From: Phaseolus vulgaris
Taxonomy: Eukaryota > Streptophyta > Magnoliopsida > Fabales > Fabaceae
Reading direction: 5' to 3'
Length of the DNA stretch: 64,000 bases
Assembly: GCF_000499845.2 (NCBI RefSeq)
Contig: NC_023750.2
Coordinates: 13,680,360 to 13,744,359, forward strand
The stretch's first letter is position 1. Every line of letters begins with the position of its first letter. Position numbers and translations under genes: made by a program. The notes beneath the pieces are model-generated. The model did no database searches, had not been told where the DNA came from, and saw only the letters and a list, made by a program, of their open reading frames with translations. Below are positions 55,039 to 64,000 of the stretch, piece after piece.

Positions 55039-56482
55039 GAACGTTGTAAGTAAGACAAACACGAAGTTATATTACAATGTCTCTGTTAAAACAGTTTGAA
55101 GGGGGCAATCTTTTTTCCTAAGGAGGGCTTTTAATGAGGCCACCCAATAAAGAAGAGTTTTCGAAGTTTAAGTTGTTTAGATTGCATGCTTGTTGTTTTC
55201 CAAAAGTTTTGAAGAAAGACCTTGTCACTTATATGTGATATAAGGCAAGTTAAAGATATATTGCATGCTAAAAAAGTTTATAAGTCCTCATCGTCTTTCG
55301 GCGATCGGAGGCATCAGCTAAAGTTAAAGTCCTCATCGTCTTTCGGCGATCGGAGGCACCAGTTAAAAGACCTCAACGCCCTCGCGCGTTTTGAGGCGAG
55401 ATAAAGACCTCCTCGCCGTCGAGCGAGTGCAGGCGAGGAAGAGTGAAAAGTCCTCAGTGTTTCTGGGGGGGAGAAGATGTAACCCCTGGGGCAATGTAGA
55501 GGCACCAGTGAAAAGTCCTCAGTGTTTCTGGGGGGAGAAGATGTAACCCCTGGGGCAATGTAGAGGCACCAGTGAAAAGTCCTCAGTGTTTCTGGGGGGG
55601 AGGAGATGTAACCCTTGGGGCAATGTAGAGGCACCAGTGAAAAGTCCTCAGTGTTTCTGGGGGAAAGGAGATGTAACCCCTGGGGCAATGTAGAGGCACT
55701 AGCGAAAAGTCCTCAGTGTTTCTGGGGAGAGGAGATGTAACCCCTGGGGCAATGTAGAGGCACGAGTTAAAGACCTTCTCGCCTATGAGCGAGTTCAGGC
55801 GAGTTAAAGACCTTCTCGCCGATGAGCGAGTTCAGGCAAGATAAAATCCTTCTCGTCTCGAACGAGTTCAGGTATGGTGTAAAGGGCGAAAGAAGTTTGT
55901 TAGGTGACTAAGGCAGATTCGAAGAGAACGCCTAGCCACCCGGTCTCTTGTTCCGAAGATCAGGGAGGTAAAGAAGGATCCGAAAGGCGCCTCTACCCTC
56001 AGATGTAGGAACAATGGCCAAGTTATGAAGCCAGGAAGAAGCTGATATCGCCAAGAGTCTTTGGCGACCAGGAAAAATTCAAGCAATGGCAAGAAAGTTA
56101 AGACCCGTTTTGATAAGGTAGATCGGGTGAGCGATGTCTTAAGCCATTAGTTGATTTGAGTTTGTTATTTGAAGAGTGATTTTACATTAAGGTTCATTAC
56201 CTTGAGATTACAAGTTGTTAAAGCGTTATTGTCCGAAGATCGGTGGTTCGAAACAGTTAAGTATATGATTGCGCTTACGAAATTACCAAGTTATTTCTTT
56301 GAAGTAAATTGTGCAAGAAAAGTTAAAGCAGCCAAAGAAGTTACAAGAGAAATACAAAGACTTTATCATTAAGTGGATATCAGTTCAGGGCACATGTACA
56401 GAAAAATCAGAAAAATAGAAAGCTTATTACAAGCAGATGGGGTAAGGGAGAAAGCATAAAGGTAGTGGATGGAGGGAATCAA
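55039..56482. repeat. Post-pol region of D: poly(A) signal, tandem repeats, spacer
   Basis: AATAAA at 55146-55151. Degenerate hairpin repeats from about 55275 flank five tandem 64-65-bp units (starts 55442, 55507, 55571, 55636 and 55701). These units carry CCTCAGTGTTTCTGGGG and GATGTAACCCCTGGGGCAA; in the other elements this unit occurs once, twice or diverged. CTCGCCGTCGAGCGAG (55412-55427) can fold as a stem of 5. 55870-56482 is spacer with no supported gene. Confidence 0.88.
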
Positions 56483-59400
56483 TTAGTCTTCAGCAGGAAC
56501 AACCTTCCCATCCACCACCTCGTTGTTCAGGGACACCATGGCAAGATCCAAATCGGGATACAAGCAGGCGAACTGTTCCCGGGCGGCCTCGAATCCAGCA
56601 GCTAGAATCTGGGCAGAGCTCAGCTCAAGATCTTCGACTTGTTTCTTTTGCCCCTCATTCTGCTACTTCAGATCTTCAGCTTGCTTCTTCAGCTCTTCAG
56701 TTCTTCGACTGCTTCTTGAGCTTGAAGAAGGTCTTCAGTAGCCTTCTTGGATTCTGTTCCGTCCGGTTGACCGAGACGTCTTCGTGCGCGACCTCAACCG
56801 TCAGCTAGGGACTCCTTCCCCCTCGTTGCCTGTGGATTCCTGCAAAAAAGAAGACAAAAAGGCACCCTAGCGGCCGTGTGCACTCCGACGCTCAAGTCAG
56901 CCAGCAAGAAACACCAAAACTGTCCACCTACGTCTCTGAGCATCGCGTATAGCACTCTGAAGGTGGTAAAAAGAACTGTGTATATGTGTGTGTGTTGTCT
57001 CCTTCAGGCAGAAATATCCCACAGTCACTTGTACGTAACCTTCAAGCACGAGCAAGCGACTAGAGAGTTCTCTGCTAAATTTGCCGAAAGTTCCAACCCT
57101 TTTTCCAACATTCTCCGCGCTATTTAAACTACCCAAGCATTTAAAGCGCCTTAAAGCGCTTTTAATCACAAACGTAACGCACTCTAAAGCGTTTAATTAG
57201 AAAACGTAGCGCATTTAAGACGTTGAAACGCTTGGGAGCCATTATAGTACCTGAATGCTCGAAAGGGAAACTGTATTGAATGACTTTTAATTACCTGGCA
57301 CCTGACTAAAGGGTGTTTCCATTCTGACAAGGCTGTTGTACACGTGGAGGGCCTCACGACGCCGTGACCCCATCTGGGGGCGTTTCTGCCCCATCTGGGG
57401 ACGTTTCTACGTGTGAGTCCTTCTGCTTGGGAGTGCTACTGCGCTAGGGGTGACTTTTTGGGTGCCAATTCATGCCCCCAAGTATCTAGCCACTTACTTT
57501 GAGAGCGTATCTGCCTTCCTTTTGTACTCTGCACCCGGTTGCCCTGGGCGTGACTTTCCTCTTGAGTCGTATCTGCCCCACAGGCGTCTCTGGGGCGGGA
57601 GGAGCACTTCACGAGTCAGGCTGCCCTACACTGGTACTATTACTATGGCCTTGAAGCCACCTTTTCCTTCTCTTTATCACTGCCCCGGGTTATCAGGACC
57701 TGAGGCCTTCCCACGGCGTCGCTCCCTCCATGGTCTTTCCTACCCATGGGTATCGGGGAACCACACCGTGATTGCCTTGCTTTAGCACTGTTTGATCTGG
57801 CGACGCCCTGGTTGGGCGACGCCTTGACCTAGGCGACGCCTTGCCTTGGCGATGCTTCCTCTTGGCGTCTCTCCACCTGGGCGACGCCCTGCGTTGACTT
57901 TGACTCTCCAGCCGTTGACTTTGACTCTCCAGCTGTTGACTTTGACTTTGACTTAGTCAACGCCCGGATACGGGACGGTACAGATTCTGCCTGCACCTGG
58001 CCCAGTTCAGCGGCGAGCTTCCCTTTTTCTTCGTTGGCTTTGGCAAGCTTAGCCATGGTGTCGTCCCTCTCCTTCTCCACCTTTCCCAGGAAGACCTCCC
58101 GATCGGCTGACCTTTTCTCGAGGTTCTTCACCTTGGCGGCATCAGCTTTGATTAAGGCCTCCAGGTCAGCCACTTTGACGCGGTAAGGTACAATCTTGCT
58201 CTCCAGCTCAATTTTCTCTTGAGCCAAAAGCTGCACCTTATGGCGTAGATCGGTGGCCTCCTTGCGCGCCACCCGGAGCTCGGTGCTCATGGCATCTTCT
58301 ACTCGGGAGTGTTCAATCTTGGCGAGTGTAAGATTGCAGGATAACCTCTCCGCCTCAATCCTTATGGTGCTGTTCTCAGTTCGGAGTGCGAAGAGGTCAT
58401 CCTGGAGCTTCCTGGTAGAGCTCTCCACAGCTTTAGAGATGATGGTGGGGAAGTCCTCTGCCATCATCTTCAGTTTGGCCGAGAAAGGCTCCCACATCCT
58501 CTTGACCTCAAGAGAGAGGTTGGCTTGTGGAGGCACCGGGTGGGCTTGCTGCTGGTTTTCGCCGCCACCTTCTTGAGTTGGTTGCTCAGCGGGTGCTTCT
58601 TGGCGTGGCGGCGACGTCGGGGATTCAGTGATAAGAATTGGGGAGTGATGAGCACCTTCATCCCCGACTGGTGCAGCGTTTGCGGTTGAGGCGTTTGAAG
58701 GAGGACCCCCTCCAGCTGATACATAAGGCGTGGAGGCGCTCGGGGGTTCTCTATGAAGTTTGGCTCGGGGGCCTCAACCACAGGGGGCGCAGACGCCAAT
58801 GGAATTGCTTGGACTGGCGAGGCAGGAGCTGGTGGAGGAGGCAACGTTGGAGACGGAGCTGGTGTGGATGGCGGTGTTGATGTAGGAAGTGGAGGTGGAG
58901 CTGGTGGTGAAGAAGGCGCCACCCTCTTCCTCTTGGTAACAAGGCCATCCTCTGTCGCCTCATCATCATCTTCTTCTTCTTCTTGGACTACTTGGGGGGC
59001 TTTCCTCTTTGGCTTCCTGAGGATAAGCTTCTTGCGTTGGTTGGCGGGTTGGACCTCGGGGGGAGTTGGGCCTTTTGGTGGCGATCTGCCCTGTGCGGCG
59101 GCGATCTCCACCACCGAGTTTGGCACGGTTTGGGAACCCGATGCCAACCCATGGGCTCGGGCGAGCGCCCTTAGTTCAGCAAGTTTGCCCTGGCCCAACA
59201 TGCGATCTGCATAATGCAAAGGTGCATGGGTTAGTTCAGAGAAAAGGTAAACACATAAGGCATTATGCAGCAGAAGCAGATAAATGGTGCAGAAAATAAA
59301 ACCAAAGTCTTGCGCGCAACGCACAAGACGCCCAGAAACAGTTAACAAAGGAAATGTCAAGATAGAGACTTAGACGTTGAAGTGAGTTCTAACCTATGCG

Positions 59401-60336
59401 AATTTCGAGTTGGTCCTCGAAGAACTCAAAGCAGACGAGTGTGGTGGTGAGGAAGGTGATGTTGGCGTCTGCCACACTCTTCCAGAAGAAGCATAGGTCC
59501 CTGTCCAAGGCACCCATGCTATCAGGACTCCTTGGCCTCCTGAAGCTGCCTTTGGACTCTTTGTTCCCCTTCTTTACCCAATACAAGGGGAAACCGTCGA
59601 GCAAAGAAGCGTCCTTGTCATTGGGGCGCACCTGGACGAATTTGCCCTTCCAGTCTTTGTAGGATTGCTGGAAGATAGAAAGGATCGACCTCCCAGCAAT
59701 TCCGTTCAAGCTCACCCACAGGCGATCTCCTGGGTGCTTGGCTTCGAAAAGAAAGAGGAAGACATCCACTGATGCTGGCAGCCCCAAGTGATCGCACATT
59801 ATCTGGAACGCCCGTACGAACGCCCAACTGTTGGGATGAAGCTGGGCGGCGGCGATGTTGAGCTCGGTAAGAAGCTCCCTTTCAAAGTGGGTGAAGGGAA
59901 ACCTAAGTTTCACCTTCTTGAACAGGGTGGTGTAGACGAAGCAGAACGGCACACCATTGTTCCCCTTGTCATCGGCGCAGACTGGCAGGTCGGGGGGGCA
60001 AGGCAACACCGTCATTTTTTCGTCGTGCTCCTTATGGAACGACTGGTGTGGCTCATCCCCTGTCGTCAGTCGAAGAACCGCCCCAGCAGAGTTCACCGAG
60101 GAGGTTTCCTTCAGCAAGGTTGAGTTGGCCCATGGGTATAGTTTTTTGAAATCTGGCGAGGGGACGGAGCCTCCTCCGTTGACAGGCGGAGTAGCCTGGG
60201 CCAAGTTGGGGCGGGAAGGTGCAGGCCTCTCAGCCTGAGAAGATGAAGCACCGCGTGCTCGCGGTGGGTTGTGTGCTTGAGAAGAGGGGTTTCGTGACGA
60301 AGGAGGAGGATTGGGGGTGATCTTTGAGCGAGTCAT
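56483..60336 (-). pseudogene. Antisense gene of element D, interrupted by solo LTR S5
   Basis: Minus strand. Exon 1 60336-59394 starts MTRSKITPNPPP and contains an intact gypsy-type transposon domain (FTHFERELLTELNIA). A GT-AG intron (59393-59207) is in the same phase as in A and F. Exon 2 runs 59206-57983, is interrupted by S5, and continues 56754-56483, ending VVPAED. The linker is acidic and Pro-rich (EEEEDDDEATEDG, repeated PPAP). The coiled coil lies at 58500-58000 and 56750-56600. A one-base frameshift lies in the linker near 58740 and a TAG near 56663. Exon 1 is the cleanest in the window. The conserved acceptor ends 7-8 bases before the ATG. No function is known. Confidence 0.88.
56755..57982 (-). 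mobile_element. Solo LTR S5, GATTC duplicated
   Basis: 1228 bp, TGTTCCGTCC...CGGGACGGTACA on the plus strand, flanked by GATTC at 56750-56754 and 57983-57987. It is of the E type (compare 20574-21613) and by that comparison lies in minus orientation. Its outer end carries GGCGACGCC-type repeats (57797-57890) and a dense TTGAC array (57893-57960). No coding region. Confidence 0.93.
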
Positions 60337-60887
60337 CACGGAAGCTGAAAAGGAAGAAGAAAAGAAAAGGTGATCAGGGTTTGCAGAGGCTGACTCGATC
60401 ACAAGAGAAGGGTGGAAAATGAACGAACGAAGGTTCGTTACAACGAAGACAAAGCCCTAAGTTACGAAGAAGGGAAAATAGAAAAAACAACCCACAACGT
60501 ATGCACCAGACAGTTAAAGGATGATGCGAATCGGTTAAAATGCAGGAAAAACCAGCAGAAGAAGTAAAGGAAGTACCTTTTTATGATCGGGAAAGTGATG
60601 AGGGAAGTTGGTGATTCAGGAGGTTGAAGAACGTTGAGAGCTTTTGCATAAGAGAGTTGGAGCGTCTGAGAATACGAAGAAAGTGATGGAACAGTGAAAG
60701 GAAATGGGTTTAAAGGGTTTTTCGAAATGGGTTTGGAAGCGCATACGACAATTGAAGGTAACCGTTGATGAAGCCACGTGTCGAGTGATGGGAGGAGTGT
60801 TTGGTGGAGCGTCAGAAAAGCAGAAAGTACAACCGCTTGAAATTCTGCGCCAGCGCCACGTAGATTGGTATTGACGTGACTCCTTTA
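60337..60887 (-). other. Leader/promoter region of the antisense gene in D
   Basis: Contains the probable 5'-UTR intron: donor AAAGGTAC on the minus strand near 60580, acceptor TTTTCAG at about 60344. Homologous to 3993-4541 and 35073-35634. No clear TATA box. Confidence 0.5.
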
Positions 60888-60930
60888 GTCTTTTCGCTGG
60901 ACAAGTCGTCGCTTAAGACTGGGGGGCTTG
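60888..60930 (+). promoter_or_regulatory. Polypurine tract and repeat/hairpin of element D
   Basis: AGTCTTTTCGCT followed by a near repeat ending CGCTTAAGACT, then TGGGGGGCTTG against the 3' LTR at 60931. Confidence 0.75.
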
Positions 60931-61749
60931 TGTACCGCCCTGGTAGTCGGAAGTGATGACGTGGCATCAAGTTATTGTATAGGCGTGTTGAGAGGACGCC
61001 AGGCTGGCAAAAGGGAAGGAGGTCGGGGGGTTCGTGTAGTCGCCAGTTATCAAGTTGGCGTGCTCCGATCTCCATCACACCAATACCGGCGATCACCAAG
61101 TTGAAGACGAAGTCGCCAGATATGAACTTAGGCGACCAACTGATTAGAGATCGCCGGAGCAAGCACATCGCCGAAGATGAAGGTGGTACAGATTATGAAG
61201 GCGGCCGGCGAGACCACAGGGAAGGTGTATACGAAGGCACCCTAACTCGCCAATCCCAGTAGAGATCACACTCCAGGACAACTATGCACTGGGCAGTACC
61301 ATGCATAAGTAACTTAGCCAAATGAGAGTCAGAAGCAGCGCCCAAGTCAAGGAGGCTCCAGATGATGGCACGTGTACGACTGGATGCGAGCCACGTGTCC
61401 AGGTCTGTAACTGCCAGGAGAGAGAAAGTGGCCAGGTATATAAGGGTTCCCCAACGAACTTCTGAGGTACGCGCGTTTAGATTATCTTCTTTACGCTTGC
61501 GAGTTTCTAGAGTATACTGTGAGAGAGAACATTGCACGGCTCCTTGAGAGTTCTTGAGTGTTGTTCCTAGTATTTGGTGGTTCGGTCACTGACTTGGGCG
61601 TTGGAGTGCGATCGGCCGCAGCGGCGCCGCTCTGTTCTTTTGCAGGTTCTTGAGGTGGATCTTGGCGGAGGACGGAGGTTGAAGTGGTGCACACGTCGAT
61701 CCAAGTTTGACGAGGCAGGCCCCAACGTTTTGGTCAACAGGCAGGATCA
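60931..61749 (+). repeat. Element D 3' LTR
   Basis: 819 bp, 9 substitutions from the 5' LTR and no indels by my comparison. Followed by GATAC and the resumed antisense gene of C. Confidence 0.95.
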
Positions 61750-61754
61750 GATAC

Positions 61755-64000
61755 CATGGAGAGGTCGAGCTCGGGGTACTGGCAGGCGACTTGCTCCAGG
61801 GCGGCGTTGAACCCAGCGGCGAGGACTTGGGCGGAGCTTAGTTCGAGCTCTTCGTTTTGTTGTTTGAGCCCCTCGGTTTGCTGTTCCAGCTCGTCAGCAC
61901 GTTTCTTCAGTTCTTCAGTTTTCCCACGAGCTTGAACGAGGTCTTCAGCAACCTTTTTGCTTTCCTCCCGCGCCTGGGCTAGCTCTGCAGCAATCTTTTC
62001 ATTCTCCTCTCTAGCTTTGGCGAGCTTAGCCACGACGTCATCCCTCTCCTTTTCGACCTTTCCAAGGAGAACTTCTCGATCAACCGACCTTTTTTCAAGG
62101 TTCTCTACCTTGGCTGCATCCGCTTTTATTGATGCCTCCAAGTCAGCAACCTTGAGCCGGTAGGGAACCAGCTTACTCTCCAGCTCGATCTTCTCTTGAG
62201 CTAGGAGGTGCAGTTCCTGGCGTAGATCGGAGGTCTCCTTGCGTGCGACCCGCAACTCGGCACTCATGGCATCCTCCACCCTTGAGTGGTCGATCTCCGC
62301 CATCATCAGGTTACAAGACAGCTTCTCCGCTTCGATTCTTATCAGGCGATTCTCCTCTTTGAGTGTGGAGATATCATCATTTTGAGCTTAGCCGTGAAGG
62401 GCCCCCAGATTCCTTTGACCGCGAGGGGAAGGCTTGCAGCCGCTGTTGGTGGAGGTGCTGACTCTCACCACCACCCTCTTGAATTGGTTGATGAGGTTGG
62501 GCTTCCTGGCGTGGTGGTGATGTGGGGGACTCGGTAATGAGTATTGGCGAGTTATGAGCACCTTCATCCCCACCTGGTACAGCTTCAGCGATTGAGGTAG
62601 TTGAAGGAGGACCCTCTCCAGCAGATACGAATGGCGTGGAGGCGCTCGGAGGGTTCTCCATGAAGTTGGGCTCGTTGCCTTCAACCGCAGGAAGTGCAGC
62701 TGCCAAGGGTACTGCTTGGACTGGCGGTGTTGGAGCTGGGGGAGAGAGCGGTGTTGGTGTTGGGAGAGCAGGTGGTGAAGAAGGTGCCACCCTTCTCCTT
62801 TTGGTAATGAGGCCGTCCTCAGACGCCTCATCATCCTCATCCTCGTCTTCTTGAACCACTTGAGGAGTTTTCCTCTTTGGTTTCTTTAAGACGAGCTTCT
62901 TTCGTTGAGGGGCGGGCAGTGCCTCTGGAGGAGCTGGGCCTTGAGGGGGCGATCTGCCCTGGGCAGCGGCGATCTCCACCACCGAGTTTGACACGGTTTG
63001 AGAACCCGACGCCAATTTGTGGGTTCGGGCGAGCGCCTTCAGTTCTGCCAATTTGCCTTTGCCCAACATGAGATCTGCACAGTGCAAAAATATACAAGTA
63101 AGCGCGAAGGCAAAAGTAAAGTATACGAGTACGGGTGCGAATGATACAAACAAATGCAGGAAATAAAAACCAAGTCTAGTGCGCAACAAGCAGGACGCCC
63201 AATAATAGATAACAGAGATGCAGCACAAGACGAAAACCTAAATGTCGAGGTAAGTGCTAACCTATGTGAGCTTCGAGTTGGCCCTCGAGGAACTCGAAGG
63301 AGATTATTGCAGAGGTGGGAAAGGTGATGTTAGCGGCTGCCACGCTTTTCCAGAAGAGGCATAGATCCTTGTCCAACTCGCCCACGTTGTCAGGACTTCT
63401 TGGCCTTCTGAAGCTTTCTTTAGAGTCCTTATTTCCCTTGTTTACCCAGTACAAGTGAAAGCCATCGAGCAGCGAAGGGTCTTGATCATTTTGGCGCACT
63501 TGGACGAACTTTCCCTTCCAATCTTTGTAAGATTGCTGGAAGATAGAGAGGATCGATCTCCCAGCAATTCCATTGAAGCTCACCCAGGGGCGGTCTCCAG
63601 GGTTCTTAGCCTCGAACAAGAAAAGGAAAACGTCTACCGAGGCCGGTAGTCCCAAATGCGCGCACATAATTTGGAATGCCCGCACGAATGACCAGCTGTT
63701 GGGATGGAGCTGGGCAGCGGCGATGTTGAGCTCGGTTAATAGTTCCCGTTCAAAACGGGTGAAGGGAAGCCTGAGTTTCACCTTCTTGAAAAGAGTAGTG
63801 TAAATGAAGCAGAACAACTCGCCGTTGTTCCCCTTGTCATCTGCGGAGATTGGCACGTCAGGAGGGCAAGGCAGCACCATCAGTTTTTCGTCGTGCTCCT
63901 TGTGGAACGAGAGGTTGGGTTCGTCCCCTTTCTTCAACCGTAGCACCGCTAGCGCAGAGTTTACTGAAGAAGTCTCCTTCAGCAAAGTTGAGGTGGCCCA
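61755..64000 (-). pseudogene. Antisense gene of element C, main part, start beyond the window
   Basis: Minus strand. Exon 1 runs in from beyond 64000 to 63262 (transposon-type domain, FTRFERELLTELNIA, ending EAHI plus one base). A GT-AG intron (63261-63075) follows, then exon 2 from 63074 (DLMLGKGKLAEL) through the acidic and Pro-rich linker (62850-62480) to a coiled coil (62306-61780). It is cut by D and ends at 50737-50684. A deletion of roughly 80 bp near 62375, between short ATGATG repeats, removes the block before the coiled coil and shifts the frame. The start codon is outside the window. Confidence 0.85.

Larger units (their letters stand above)
50738..61749 (+). mobile_element. Element D: complete gypsy Tat-type element lacking protease and RT, inserted in C
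   Basis: Two 819-bp LTRs (50738-51556 and 60931-61749) differ at 9 sites, and GATAC is duplicated at 50733-50737 and 61750-61754. Without solo LTR S5 it is about 9.8 kb. It has a leader, one 1023-codon gag-RNase H-integrase frame, the repeat block, the antisense gene on the minus strand and the polypurine tract. The missing segment is the Gag C-terminus, protease and most of RT. At a commonly used plant rate of 1.3e-8 per site per year, 1.1% LTR divergence would be roughly 0.4 million years; the rate is an assumption. Confidence 0.95.
42459..64000 (+). mobile_element. Element C: gypsy Tat-type element, split by D and running off the window
   Basis: 5' LTR 42459-43387, leader, gag-pol 43868-49312, repeat block to about 50085, end of antisense gene 50684-50737. 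Element D interrupts (50738-61749, GATAC duplicated), and the antisense gene resumes at 61755 and leaves the window. The 3' LTR is expected beyond 64000. The left flank is GTAAT. Gag-pol is full length but carries three CAG-to-TAG codons. Confidence 0.9.

Noticed and set aside
60337..60402. Upstream start for the antisense gene of D (ORF from 60402)
   Set aside because: The conserved start in A, D and F is the downstream ATG, directly after a conserved splice acceptor.

Overview
The window is plant nuclear DNA made almost entirely of nested LTR retrotransposons. I found no ordinary host gene. The best family match is the Tat-type branch of Ty3/gypsy elements: gag, protease (PR), reverse transcriptase (RT), its own RNase H, a second archaeal/plant-type RNase H, then integrase (IN) without a chromodomain, a repeat-rich 3' region, and an extra gene on the opposite strand next to the 3' LTR. 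The host is a flowering plant, most likely a eudicot. A phaseoloid legume is my guess from general familiarity, not a demonstrated assignment.

Layout. 1-1619 is a decayed gypsy pol piece (E2, minus). 1620-2711 is an unclassified LTR-like segment. 2712-21613 is an old minus-strand gypsy element E (5' LTR 20574-21613, gag 19349-20464, pol behind it). E is split by a complete younger element A (3153-15323, minus) and by a solo LTR S1 (15423-16569). 21614-27282 is AT-rich DNA without recognisable genes. From about 27283 to 38968 there is a stack: LTR S2 (plus) holds a Ty1/copia element G (27696-38658, minus), which holds solo LTR S3 (27942-28742) and gypsy element F (29538-36535, plus). 38969-40984 is AT-rich. 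40985-42458 is a LINE-type RNase H fragment split by solo LTR S4 (41000-41794). From 42459 to the window end is gypsy element C (plus), split inside its antisense gene by complete element D (50738-61749, plus), which is itself split by solo LTR S5 (56755-57982).

Five-base target-site duplications (TSDs) support the nesting: CCTTT for F, CTTAG for S4, GATAC for D, AGCAC for S1, GATTC for S5. Paired LTRs differ by only 6 of 795 sites in A and 9 of 819 in D, so these are recent insertions.

The feature most worth attention is the antisense gene of elements A, F, D and C. It lies between pol and the 3' LTR and runs opposite to gag-pol. It encodes an N-terminal domain resembling the plant 'putative gypsy type transposon' family, a proline-rich acidic linker and a long coiled coil. 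All four copies keep the same coding intron. The three copies whose start lies in the window also keep a splice acceptor a few bases before the ATG. Elements F and D have lost RT yet still carry this gene, although every copy here has at least one break.
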